A DNA stretch of 64,000 nt from Ecdyonurus torrentis (Eukaryota; Arthropoda; Insecta; Ephemeroptera; Heptageniidae), in contig OX439131.1 of the NCBI GenBank assembly GCA_949318235.1, positions 38,766,557 through 38,830,556 of the forward strand, in the 5' to 3' direction. This document shows positions 14,330-26,748 of this stretch, in pieces (position 1 is the stretch's first letter; every line of letters begins with the position of its first letter). The notes under the pieces are model-generated. The model saw nothing but the letters and a program-made list of their open reading frames with translations, was not told the origin of the DNA and searched no databases. The translations under genes were made by a program, and so were the position numbers.

Positions 14330-14475
14330 AAAAGGCCACAAGTGCAGCGGTAAGTTTCATTGTTATGACTAAAGTACAGCGGTAACTTACCGTCAGAACT
14401 TAAGTGTAATGGTAACATTTTTTCATTTTGGGCCACAACTGCATCGGTAACTTTTTAAAAAAGCCACAAGTGCAG
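14330..14475 (+). repeat. Degenerate minisatellite (about 5 units)
   Basis: Five diverged tandem units of roughly 25-45 bp around the core CCACAAGTGCAGCGGTAAC. Recognisable cores are near 14336, 14373, 14400, 14431 and 14461, separated by variable T-rich or unique spacers. No other copy of this core in the window. Confidence 0.6.
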
Positions 14476-14748
14476 TAAAGAGAGTGTTAAAAATAAATTT
14501 TTAATATTATTTATTGGGGTAATTTGATCAGATTTGATCGTAGATTGGATTCTAGGGTAATTCGAACCACTAATTACGACGGTGATAATTAAAATTTGCT
14601 AGTTGCAACCCCTCATATTGTAGAGTGTATAGTTTTTAAATTAAAATTGAATTCATCGTAATTTATGAGTAGGCTATAAAAGTCAACACGGAAAGAATAA
14701 ATTACATGATTTATGCTACACTTACGTCATTCTATTGGAACGATATAA

Positions 14749-14866
14749 TTAATTATGCTGTACAACATAATATTCATTCTATGTAATATATTTATTATGC
14801 AGTATAACATAAATTATGCTGTAGTAAGCAAATTGTGCTAAAAATGAGCTAGCATAATTATTACTT
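14749..14866. repeat. Family N palindromic repeat, copy 1
   Basis: Contains repeated and inverted forms of TAATTATGCTGTA and TACAGCATAAATTA. The same arrangement, ending in GCTAGCATAATTATTAC here and GCTAGAATAATTATAAC there, is found at about 24999-25118. It is probably an old inverted-repeat element; exact ends are unclear. Confidence 0.55.
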
Positions 14867-15434
14867 AGTTATTTTTGTCCATGTTGATTAAAAAAAAAAG
14901 GTGTTATTTCTAACTTCTAATCTCATCTAAATAAAAAAGAAGAAACATTTTGTTGACTAACTTGTATTAAATTCTCAATTAGATTTGACACATGTATTTG
15001 AGATCAACAAAGAAAGCAATATATCAGGTTACTTTAGTGTCAATAATCTTTATTAAGTAAATTTTTAGAAAACAGAGTCAAACAGTTCAAATGTCAAATG
15101 TAAGCAGACGATTCTGTAATTAAAACAACGTGTAATTGTTTTACGAATAAATTTGATTTTCTACTCTTACCGGATTGATTATTATCTCCTTGCTGAATGT
15201 GACAGAGAGAATACCTATACTAAAATCAACCTAAATTTGAAATGGTTAACTCGTCACACCACATAAAACAATCCAATGTCAAATTATGCAGCTTATTGTC
15301 AATATATTGAATACTCTAAACTTTTATATTTATTATTATTATTTACACTGATATTTATTATTACATTATATAAATAAAAAGTCCCTATTATGCAATTTTA
15401 CATCAAGTTAAAATTAATAAGGTATAATAAATAC

Positions 15435-15925
15435 AGGGACGTATTAAGGGGGGTTGAAGGTATGGACGGGTATGGATCCCTTCTCCGTCAGGTCTAAAAA
15501 AGGATAGATAAGGGAGGGGGGGGGATCGTTCCCACCCTTTACTATATAGGCTCTACTATTCTCACAATAGGGTATATGCACATGATTGACATGATGTTAT
15601 ATTTAATGCGCTTGGACGCCATACTGGAGTAATGCTCAGCATAGGACAAACTTCGTTTTTGGCTATTTTCTCTGGGGAATTGGTTAATTTTTGGTTATTA
15701 TTATTATTTATGTCACATACTTGGGAAACTAATTCAGCTTATTAACAACATCAATGCTCTCAAAAATATGACTTACTATTTTTAAACTTCTAAAATGGGT
15801 CATTTCTCTATGCGGCTCATGTTATTTAGTGATCCAATATGGCGTCAACTTTAACATGAATGCATAGACCCTATAGGCTGGACTGCTCCCGTCGCAAAAT
15901 CCTGGCTACGCTATTTCATAAATTA
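15435..15925. mobile_element. Decayed inverted-repeat transposon carrying a nested B copy
   Basis: The left end reads CAGGGACGTATTAAGGGGGG and the right end contains TCCTGGCTACGCTATT, whose complement AATAGCGTAGCCAGGA resembles common hAT-like and related termini. Both ends are much more GC-rich than the background, and a family B element (15568-15873) lies between them. No clear target duplication, so the classification is tentative. Confidence 0.4.
15568..15873 (-). mobile_element. Family B MITE, copy 1 (reverse)
   Basis: A 306-bp element with imperfect inverted ends, TAGGGTATATGCA and TGCATAGACCCTA. It matches the copies at 17680, 19535 and 40608, in reverse orientation to those. Shared blocks include CAATGCTCTCAAAAATAT and GCATAGGACAAACTTCGTTT. 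Noncoding. Confidence 0.82.
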
Positions 15926-17509
15926 GTAAGGTTTCAAATAAAGCTAAAACGAAGATATTAAAATGTAAAAATTAAGATTTATACGTTTATCGATTACGTT
16001 AATTATAAAATTATTTATAAAATTTAATGACTTGAAGTATCATTTAACACTATAATTAAGAATTGATATATATATTATATCCTTTTTAACGTGAATAATG
16101 AAAGAAATTCAGTACCAAGATGGTAACATTAATATAAGTTATAGTTTCTGACAAGGCAGGTACAGTACAACCAAGTTACAATTACTTTAGTATAGCATGT
16201 TCCTGACGTATTGTTGACCGAGCGCTTTCATCTCCCTCCTACGTGAAGGATTGAGTGTCAACATTCTCTCTCTTCACTTCGCACACATACATATACCACA
16301 CACGCTTTTTTTTAGCTTTAAAGGACATTTTTTTGTATGAATATAATACAATTTGATCCTTATTGAAATACAAATATAAATAGTAAAGAAAAGTATCAAG
16401 ATTTTTTTTTATATTCAATATCAACGGATGCTAAGTATTTATAACAATACTAGAAGAAATTTTAATATTATTTTACAACGAAAGTACTACTGATTTATAT
16501 CTGCTATAATATATGAAATTCATAGTGTGTTAAATTCACATAATTTTTAACATAAATACTTTGATTTTCTTGGAAGTAGTGGTACAGAATGGTACAAAAT
16601 TATCCCTTCAGATTGTTTATATAAATATAAGCTTTTACTGTGAATCGTGTAGTATAATGCAGCTGTAAGATGAGTAAATGCTGTAAATGAGTATTATGAA
16701 ATGTAGCACAGTTTATTATGTAATATAATATTTGAAAATTATACAATGTCCTTCATAAGTCAAGCTATATTGATTAAGTTTTTTATTATTACATTTTCTA
16801 TGTACAGTATAAAAATTTCTTTCATCAAGATCTTTTATATAGTTTTAATTTTAGACAAAGACGCCGCTTTCTTTTTAAAATTTACACACGAAACTTATTA
16901 TCAACTTTTCTTTTTATTCAACGTTTTCTCTTAAGACTCTTTCTCTTTTACTTCCCGAGAGGTACTATAAAAAGAAAAACAAAGTCAATGTAAACTTTAT
17001 AGAAAGTCGATAGGTTGTTTTAAAAAGAAAATATATTGCCAATAAAATGACTGAAAAAAAAGAAGTTTTGACTCTTTGTTTGGTGTCAAATAATACAGAT
17101 TCTTTTTTATTTTCATCTTCATCATCAAAAATAACGTAAAATATTTAATTTATTAGTTGACATTCAAATGTTTACTATTTATATACATTTTGTATACAAC
17201 TATACGCTCTGTATGATCTTCAAAGTGGGATTTTTTTAGACTACAACACAGTAGTTTCAATTGAAAGAATCATTCATAAAATTGCAAAAGCTATATAAAT
17301 AAACAAACCTAACTTAATAGGAATGATGGTATTTACTTTATGGACGATTTCAAGAGAATCCATGTGATCATTCTGTATATTGTGATTGAGATGTAATAAA
17401 AAAATAAGTAACAATTTGTATTTCTTTACTCTACAAATCTGTTTTATGTAAGAACATCACAGATGTTAAATATATTATTATGGAAAAAGAGAAACAACTC
17501 ATAATAGTG

Positions 17510-17557
<48 letters not shown>

Positions 17558-17640
17558 TTTTTATCAATTGTATAACCTTTTCGTGATGTATAAGAAAATA
17601 TAAATAAACATTTTTGCATCATTTTATTTCAAGTTTGAAT
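15926..17640. other. AT-rich stretch, no gene seen
   Basis: AT-rich unique sequence. Open frames at 16239-16424 (minus) and 16746-16934 (plus) are short and low in complexity. The 17431-17622 minus frame is partly a TA-repeat translation. Confidence 0.6.
17514..17553. repeat. (TA)n microsatellite
   Basis: A TA dinucleotide run of about 40 bp. Confidence 0.95.
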
Positions 17641-17679
17641 TTCCTGAAATGGTTTATAAGCATCTTGATTTCCTTTGTA

Positions 17680-18088
17680 TAGGGTAGTTGCATTATAAAA
17701 GTCGACGTTAGCACTAAATAACATAACCAATATGGGATTATGACACATTTTGCCAGTTTGAAAATACTTAGCAATATTTTTGAGAGAATGGACCACTGGC
17801 AATAAAATATTTTTAATTGTTGCAACAAGTAAGTGAAAATGATTTTTCCATAAGAAATGTATTGAGAATATTTCAAATTATTTTAAAAAGTTCATTCATT
17901 GCAAGTGGTACATTGATGTTGTTAACAGGTTAAATTATATATTTTTTTAAATATGTGAGGGAAAAAACTGATTTCCCGAGGAAAATAGCCAAAAACGACG
18001 TTAGTCCTAAGCTGAGCAATGTTATTTATTGTTATACAGTATGGTGTCGAAGTGCGTTCAGTATGTCGTCATGCACATACGCACTCTA
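17680..18088 (+). mobile_element. Family B MITE, copy 2, interrupted by family A
   Basis: The left end is TAGGGTAGTTGCATT and the right end resembles CACTCTATA. The body matches copies 3 and 4 on both sides of a family A insertion at 17788-17913. Removing that insertion restores colinearity with copy 3 across GAGAGCATTGATGTTGTT. The right part retains ATGTCGTCATGC where copy 3 has ATGACGTCATGC. Confidence 0.82.
17788..17913 (+). mobile_element. Family A MITE, copy 2, nested in family B
   Basis: A 126-bp copy of the element at 5955. Ends are ATGGACCACTGGCAAT and ATTGCAAGTGGTACAT. Because family B copies 3 and 4 keep the uninterrupted sequence GAGAGCATTGATG, this is a direct view of an insertion and its empty site. 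The implied target duplication is very short (AT, possibly with one or two neighbouring bases). Confidence 0.88.
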
Positions 18089-19530
18089 TAAATAAGAATA
18101 AAAAAAATTAAAAAATGAATTCTTTATAGTACAAATTTTTGAATCATAAGAAGAGCACAAGTAGTTACAAACAACAGTTAAAATTAAGCAGCTGAAAAAA
18201 AAATTGCTATTATCATATCATCCAAAAAATGTTGAGCCAGAGTTGACTTTACATAACAAACTATAGTGTACAAAATTCAAAAATAATTTTAATGCTATAG
18301 CTATTTATACGTAGTTTAAAAAAAAATGTTTAGCGTTATTTATGATTGTGAAGTGAAAGGTCGCTGTTGAGAGGCTGCGTGTTCACGATGTGTATGAACT
18401 TACTATGTAGGTATTACATATATATTTATATAAATTGTAGTTTGTGTGATGGTATCTCTGTTCCCTCGCACAATGTAATACTCTCTATCTCCTCAAACTG
18501 TCATTCATAGTCACGGAAAGTAAATCTCTCGCAAAATGACATCCAAACATCCTTTACTTTACAAGTACAACAGTTATGTGTAAAAATATTGACAGTAATG
18601 ACAGTCTTTAGACATCTCTTTTAGATAAAAATAAATTCTCCTATTTAAATAACTATGCGTAAAAAAGCAATATCATTTCTTTGAAAATTTATTTTCATTC
18701 CAACGCATTGCGTATTTTTATACAGTATGGTACAAATACAGAATATCTGCAAAAGAAAAAAAAATAGGATAAGGAACATGTGGAGTATTCAGGATTTAAA
18801 CTTGCATTATGTTTTATCATACGGAAATAATATCACTTTTGATTTCTATAAACTTTTACATGATTACGATTGGAAAAAAAAAGCTTACTAAAGTAGATAT
18901 TTTTTATGCCATAGTGTAGAATGATAGGGTCACCTTGTCGTGATTGCATTGTTCTAGAAGTTATTATGTTCAGATACTTTATTTTTATCTTTTCCCTATG
19001 AGAATTCCAACTATATAGATAGTTCATAGAATTGATCTCTATTTAAAAGCCAATACTTGAACATTGTTGTAAACCTTCGTTGATAATATGTAACATTATT
19101 TTGAATTGGAAATAGTTTAAGAAATAATTTGATAGTATTGGAATGGTTGAAAATAATGAAATAATCAGAGAACAATGTTTAAAATTTGCTTTTTTTTTTG
19201 TAAATATTTTTTCTATACAAGAAAAGTATTATGGAATTTACCAATAAAATATTTGTATACACAGCTGTGTGTGCTAAAAGTAACATGAATGTTTCAAACC
19301 AGAATTAATCAGCTTTACTCAACGTTGTGCAAGTAAATCAAGATCATGTAGTATTACTCACCTTAAATACTCTCCCTTTTTATTTTATTGAATTGAATTA
19401 CGTATATAAAATCGAAAGCTGCATAATATAAAGTTGGAAAAGAAATAGAGAGGCAACTTAAATAGTAGAAGATAGCCTGGTCTCAACAAAAATATTCCTA
19501 TCAATTATAATTCACGAGATGGGACTATTA
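18089..19530. other. AT-rich stretch, no gene seen
   Basis: Mostly AT-rich. A less AT-rich patch at about 18350-18560 shows no repeat match in this window and no convincing open frame. Confidence 0.55.
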
Positions 19531-19534
19531 TTAT

Positions 19535-19844
19535 ATGATCTATGCATTCATGTTAAATAACTCAATAACTGAAATGTTGGATAACTCAATAACATGGGTG
19601 GCATAGGAAAATAACTCATTTTGCCAGTTTAAAAATAATATGCAATATTTTTGAGAGCATTGATGTTGTTAAAAGAATCAATTAGTTTCTTAAGTATGTG
19701 AGAAAAATAATATTAACCAAAAATTAACCGATTTCCTAAAGAAAATTGCCTAAAACGAAGTTTGTCCTATGCTGAATAATAATATTCACTACTCCACTAT
19801 GGCCTCCAAGTGCATAAAAAATGACGTCATGCAGATACACCCTA
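19535..19844 (+). mobile_element. Family B MITE, copy 3
   Basis: Begins near TATGATCTATGCATTCATG and ends GCAGATACACCCTA. It contains ATGACGTCATGC. It lacks the family A insertion seen in copy 2 and so supplies the empty site. Confidence 0.82.
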
Positions 19845-19857
19845 TACATGCACATAT

Positions 19858-20014
19858 AACCATTCAGAACTCACAAAAACTGGGTGAAAACTTATAATTT
19901 AGGCAACCCGCGCTACACTATCTATTGTAGACCCTGAATTCATGAAGTCATGAATTCTTAAAGTTGCCTACTTTACAATTTTTTTAACCCCAGTTTCTTA
20001 GGGTACAGAAGGGT
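19858..20014. mobile_element. Foldback element with central perfect palindrome
   Basis: Outer arms: ACTCACAAAAACTGGGTG at the left and ACCCCAGTTTCTTAGGGT at the right, with GGCAAC and GTTGCC further in. The centre holds a 22-bp hairpin at 19936-19957, GAATTCATGA and TCATGAATTC separated by AG. Single copy in this window; probably a MITE adjoining family B copy 3. Confidence 0.6.
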
Positions 20015-20668
20015 TGAGGGACATAATGTGTGTATGAATGATGGTCCCATATCATGAATTTTACGTTTTTTATTTAAATTTTGGAGGTCAGTAATATCCC
20101 TTTAGCATTTCTAAGAAATATGTGAAAATATAATGTTTTACACTACAGATTACTTTTAATTTAACATAATAATAATAATATTTTTCTGCATATATTTTCC
20201 CCAGTTTCAAGTTAAATTAAACTAATAAACTAAATATAAAATAAGTTTTAAAAAAAAAAAAAAAAAAAAAACATTACAAGAGCTCTAACAGCAGAAGTTT
20301 TTATAACTGAAAGCCTATTTTCATTCATTCATTTTCATTAAATTTTATGCACATGAAACGTAATAATGATCTTCTACCATAATAAAAATAAACTGTTAAA
20401 AAAAAGGTAGCTTTCAAAATAAAAAAAAACTGACTTTTTGTAGCAAACTTTTTTTTTTGTCAATTTTTACAAGAAAAGGTAATTAAGTAACAAAAAAGTT
20501 AACAGTATATTAAAAAAAAAAAGTTGGTTTATTTTGCAATGTTTATTTAAGTTTTCTTTACGAGTTTAATATTAAATATTAAAGAGCATATCTTGTAATG
20601 TTTTATAAAATATTTAATTTATTCTTCTTTTGTAGAGATTATACTGTGTATTATATATATATATATAT

Positions 20669-20714
<46 letters not shown>

Positions 20715-23700
20715 TGTATATACGTGTGTGTATGTGTGTGTAATTAAATTATGAGTGTGGGGCAAAGACAGCCAGTTCATTGTTACATTTAAACCAACGT
20801 TTGCATCGTTGTGCGGTGCATTGTTGCCGTAAGTATGTACTCATTGTTTCCGTATTTCATTGTTTTAGCTTAACTTTGTATACAAACGTCTATGGCTGTG
20901 TCTCGATTTCAATCGCTACAACAAAACAAAAATACCATATTCTTTATTTTATTCATACAAATAAAAAAATAAAAACTCTATTTTTGTTTTATTTTTCGTA
21001 TTATAATAGTTAACTTTTCAATTTTAGCTCTAGACAAAAGTAATTATTATAATATATTATTCAAATAAAATCTTTTATTTATAAAAGGAAAAAAAATGCT
21101 ATTATAGTTCGTGCGTTTAACGTTTTATGTATAGAAAAACACTAGAAAATATACGACTAAAATAAACAAAAAGTATATTATAATCCTTGCTTTTGCAAAC
21201 ATTACATGTAGCTTTGTTACAACTAATTTGTTTCATTATCCTAATTAATTTTTAATGTATGGATTAAAAAATAGCATGCATGAGAGGAAAAACTATTTTA
21301 CAAAAGACTAAAAGACCAAAAGTCGTTAAAACTGAACAACTATTTCCATTTATTTATACCATTGCATTTGTATACAATGGACACATATAAAAACATGTAT
21401 ATAAATTGTTTACAATCATTTTTATTTTTATAACGTGTGATATTTTTTCTCATAGCTATACAATATTTTTAACGTTTTGCTTATTCATAAAAATGACAGA
21501 AAAAAAATTAAAAATTATAGATCTTATTATAACGGGTAATTTAACGCATATTAAAATAATAATATTTAATATTATTCTTATTAAGATGGTCCTTTACACT
21601 TCTGTTATCATTATTATTTTATTCTTAAACTACTTATATTTTTGCGTCCTAAATTATAATGATTCATAAAATATATCCGTATTATTTAAATCATTTGTTA
21701 TATTTATCTGTGTTAAACCTAGATAGTGAATAAACCTTAGAGATTATACTTTATTTTATCTATTATTACTTTTGTTCAACGTAGTGAAATTTTATTCACT
21801 TTATGAAGAAAAAAAAAAAGTATTCTTTTATAATGGAAATCAGTTTTTATACTTTTTAACATTTTTTTGAAAATATTTTTCTAGGATGAATAAATATTTG
21901 ATAAAACATCAAATCCATTAGCAATTATTAAATAAAAATTATGCATATAGAAATAAAATATAATATGTATAAAACTAATTATATATATAGGAATTCCTAT
22001 ATCACATTTTCAATGTATATTTACTGATGAAATTAAAAGTTTAATTAATATTATAGATATTTTTTTTGTGAGATATTTAAAATTTTACAATGATTTTTTT
22101 TAACCTATTTATAGCTATAGAGGCGGACTAAAAATGTGTAATTATGAAATAATCTGCTTACGAGAATTTCAAGCACGTTGTATGTATGTAGTACTTTACG
22201 TCGCGTTATAATGAGATTAATGAGAAATTTTTAACGAGAAAAAATAAAGCTTCTGTTGTTGTTAATTTTTAATGAATTATACTTTGATACTACATCTGAA
22301 ATATTTTTTTTTATACTGAAGAGTACGTTGTATAAAAGGGAATAAGGCAGTGCTTATTAATGAATGTTCTCTCTCGTAAATTTTGTATTTTTCCGGTTAT
22401 AGTATTTTTATTTTTTTCATATATTTTGCATTTTTTTTTATTAATATTTGATGATATTTTTATGAAGTAGCGTTTTTAACTAAGCAAATACTTCCATGTC
22501 AATAAATTTAAAACATTATTTTTTGAGAGCTTAAAAAGATTCTTGGTAACATTTACTGCATCAGTATAATGTTATTTAGTTTAATTTATATTTGATTTTC
22601 CTTTGATGACTATTAAAAATATATATAGATAGTAGGATTCCATTAAACTTATTTATATATTATGCAGATTTTTTTCGATAAAAAAAGAAGAAGAAGCGAG
22701 TTCAAGAGCATTGATTACTCGTTTTCGTTTAAAAAAAAGTCACATTAAATAAGTTACACAACATTCGTCTGGTCAATTTTTAAATCTATACGTTAAACAT
22801 ATAACTTAAATAAGATTATATATATTTTGAATTAGAAAAGTGCAGTCAAATATTTCTCTGTTGAGTGCTAGTATTCTTCACTCAACATTATATCTCAGCT
22901 TTACATTGATACTAACATGAAAACAATGATTAAAAAGTCAAAACTATATTCTAAATTTTCATCGTATCCTGTATTTTATAATATATAATGCGTATAAGCT
23001 ACTTTTGCACGAAGTTTATTTTTGGTAATCCTTAATTTATTTTTCTTTAGATAGTTAGATAGTCCCAGCAAGGTTCATGCTAGCTTCTACTTGACTATAC
23101 ACTTGTAGATTTCTTGTTTTGTCTCTTTTATAATTAGTGGCTGCTGTATATGACGTCATAACAAAACTAACTAGCTTTTGTTTTTATCTCATTAACAATT
23201 CATGAAAAATAAAGTAATGAGACTGACTTATTTTTACTTAAATGTATAATGCAATTAATGAAGTTTTAAATAAAAAAAAATCTAGAATACATTTAAAGAA
23301 TGGGGAAAAAAATTCTTTTTATAACTTATCACTTTAAACTAAATTTCCATATTATACAATACATTATCATAATAGGATATCTACGGTTCTTCATAATAAG
23401 TTTTAAAAACAATGACATTTTTTTTTGCACATATCTAAGTAGTAAAAAATACTAAATTATATCTTACACGTCATGCAGTAAGTTACAGGATTAAGCTACG
23501 AAGGTTGCATGAAAGTAAAATTTACACTGATTACAATGAGATTATACTCTTTTTTTTTACGGAACAGCTTGGTAAAGTTATGGTTATTACTTTGCACTCC
23601 AGAAGCAATTTCACGAGAAGTAAATAAAAAAAAACTTTTTTTTTTCAAGAAGTTCACGAAATATATAGATCTTTTACTTGTCTTCATTCAATACTTTGTA

Positions 23701-24380
23701 TGCTCCATCAAACTTTATATAGCTCACAAAACTTTTGATTTGCAATAAAAAAAAATTCTCTTCTGCGTTTCAAAAGCATTTAAGTAAAAATCTTTTGTTT
23801 TACATTCTGCTGATATATACTTGAAATACAATACATGGCATTAAGCATAAAATATAAAATTTCATGTTCAGGAAAAATATTAAAAACAACTTTTTTGTTT
23901 TTTTTTTTTGTTGCTTTTAAATGCAAATCATTAAAATAATAACGTAATATAATGGTGTTTTTTTTATATATATACGTACTTACTTCCAATGTAGCATACA
24001 AATATAGCAATTTACTACCGTAAAAAAAGAGGATTAACATTAGACAAAATAAAAAAAATTAGCTTTATAAAATTTACTTATTGTAAAGTGAATACATAAC
24101 TTATTGTGATTCATATTTAACTTTATATTAAAATAGCTAACATGTCGATTTTCAATACTAAAATGAACATCTATTGAATTTACATAATAATTTAGTACAA
24201 TATAATATGTATAGTACATAATCAATTTATATTTCATTATTCATCAGTAATCTACGTACACCAATCTATAAAATAATTAATCAATATATTATTAGATTAT
24301 ATAGCAAAATAATTATATTAATGACTATATATGATAGCATTACGTATTAGTTCAGATTTAATAGGAAAATCTTAGCTTTA
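20015..24380. other. AT-rich stretch, no gene seen
   Basis: Long AT-rich sequence with a poly-A run at 20250-20271 and many short homopolymers. A plus-strand segment near 20769-20829 ends in a good donor and is treated as a candidate exon. A lone 12-bp palindrome TATGACGTCATA lies at 23149-23160. Other frames (for example 21406-21669 and 23509-23748) have no recognisable motif. Confidence 0.55.
20651..20742. repeat. Compound TA/TG microsatellite
   Basis: TA repeats with two TAAT/TTAT interruptions, followed by TG-rich repeats. Confidence 0.93.

Positions 24381-24381
<1 letters not shown>

Positions 24382-24443
<62 letters not shown>
24382..24443. repeat. Compound (TG)n(TA)n microsatellite
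   Basis: A short TG run passing directly into a longer TA run. Confidence 0.95.
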
Positions 24444-24447
<4 letters not shown>

Positions 24448-24903
24448 GCATAAGTAATCTCTTGGAAAATAGCTTGCTATGTAAAATAGTTTAATCTGAT
24501 TTTAGTGTAATGGGTTTGCAATTAGGTACGTACAAAATAATTATATATATATTATATATAATTGGTTCATGTTTGTTTGTTATGTATAGAAATGATAGTT
24601 ATTATATAAACAGTGTGAAGATAGCTCAGAGCAGACATTCGTGTGATAGATTAGCAACTGCTAGTAATAACAACACCTGCAGCTATGACCTGTAGAGTAA
24701 TAATAACAAAACTACATATATGTATAACATTTGTTTGGGTAGCATGATAACAAACAATGCATAGTCATAATTGTCACACAGAAAATTAGCTAAAGGTTGA
24801 AACAACTGCAGGGTAAACAGCAACGTGTTGAATTGAAAAACTAAGTTTTGAATAATCATAGAATAATACAATGTAAAAGATAATAGAAGTAATTATTTCA
24901 ACA

Positions 24904-24925
24904 ATGTACTGTACATACAGTACAT
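24904..24925. repeat. Perfect 22-bp hairpin
   Basis: ATGTACTGTA and its complement TACAGTACAT are separated by CA. No function is apparent. Confidence 0.8.
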
Positions 24926-24998
24926 GGAGATGATAAATTATGTATGCTATATTGTAGAGAACAAATAATGATGCTATTTTATAATAACATTCAGTAAG

Positions 24999-25118
24999 TA
25001 ATTATGCTGTACATATTAATTATTATGCTATGTTGTATAATCAATTACTATGTAATACAGCATAAATTATGTTGGTATATGCATAAATGTTGTTGCATTA
25101 AGCTAGAATAATTATAAC
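24999..25118. repeat. Family N palindromic repeat, copy 2
   Basis: Shares TAATTATGCTGTA, its inverted form TACAGCATAAATTA and the 3' block GCTAGAATAATTATAAC with the copy at 14749. Ends are approximate. Confidence 0.55.
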
Positions 25119-26708
25119 GTATTTATTTGTGTTGGTATATAAATGAACGAAAAGTGACTGTAATTCTTATTTAAGAGGGTAGGCTGATATTTCTCAAACT
25201 AGACGGTCGCGAATTATAATATAAACACAAAATAAAGAAGAAATGGTACTTGAAAGTTAAGTTACATCAAACATGTAAAAACACACTCAAATATTTAAGC
25301 TATTCTACTTTAAATATAACATGAAAATGTGGAAATATAAATTTAAGTGGCAAATTTTAGTCAAATTAGAAACTTTTTTAAAATTAAAAATACTATTAAA
25401 ACTTTTTTCGGAAAAAAAAAAAACAAAAAAAAAACTGAACTTTATTTTATTTTATTTGAAAATTATAGTGTTTGTTTTGTTGGAAATAAATCATGTACAA
25501 AAAATAATTGTGAAAATATAGTGCTTTTAGCGATTTCTGGTCCGAGTCAGTCACGTTCTATGTTAATATTTGAAGTGCATATAGACACTTCTATGTAAAC
25601 TTGTATTATAAACAATTAAAAACAAAAAGACAATTGAAACCCAGTTTTTGAAACGGATATTATCATATTAAATAGCTTCCATACAAGGTAAACAAATTTT
25701 CTAGCTTCTAGCAAAACTCATTTCAGACTAAATGTAACAAAATGTTGAACACGAGAACTGTACTGGAGTTACTAGATAATTAATTAAATATAGTTTAATG
25801 TAACTAAATAATAAAAAAAGTATAACTATGAAAACATTTCATACGAACTAAATCATATACTTTGTAATGGGTTTTATGAAAATTGAATTGGATGTAATAT
25901 AATTGAATTAAAAAGTTGTGAATTATTGTTCGTAATGAAAATACATGGTACGGTAGATAGAAGCAAAATAATAAAACATATTATCTTCGCGCCTTAGCGT
26001 GAATCAAATGCCAAATACAAAAAGTTCACAGCTTGAAATTCATATTTTTTCTACGAGTATAACTTTAATTTTACTTTTAAAAAAATCTGCTTTGAAGCTA
26101 AAATGTATTTTTAAGTTAATTAAAAATATGTCAAAAGAAAGTTATACAATTCTTTTATAAAGTATATCCAAAATGAAAAATTTGAAACTGCGTGGTGCTT
26201 CAATTTTTCATTTTTCTATTACGTATGTACCACAGTTACGTATTTATTTAAACTACTTATAAGTATAACAAAGTGCCGCACATTTGTAATTTTATTACTG
26301 AGAAAAAATAAATATATATTTAAACATTTTTTCTGAGCCAAGTAAATATTTTAAACGTCATTTTACTTTTACTTTATTTTTTTAAAAGAAAATGTACAAG
26401 AGTTTAAAAATACCTTAATTTTTTTTTATATTTTATAAACTTTTTCTCATTAGCAATATTATAATCCCTCAGTAGCACAAAGAGAGAACATTTTGTTACT
26501 AAATTTATACCATTTTGTGCCGCTACTCATAATATGCAAAGTCTTAACTGAGAAAGGAAGGTAATTTTCATGTATGTACATACATATAATGTTAAACTTT
26601 ACTTCTAACACGTTAAAATGAACGTACCATGTAGGAAATAAAGAAGAAGCATATTCCTGTTAATAAGATAAAAAAAAAAAGTAACTTAAAAATAAACATT
26701 TTTTCATA

Positions 26709-26748
<40 letters not shown>

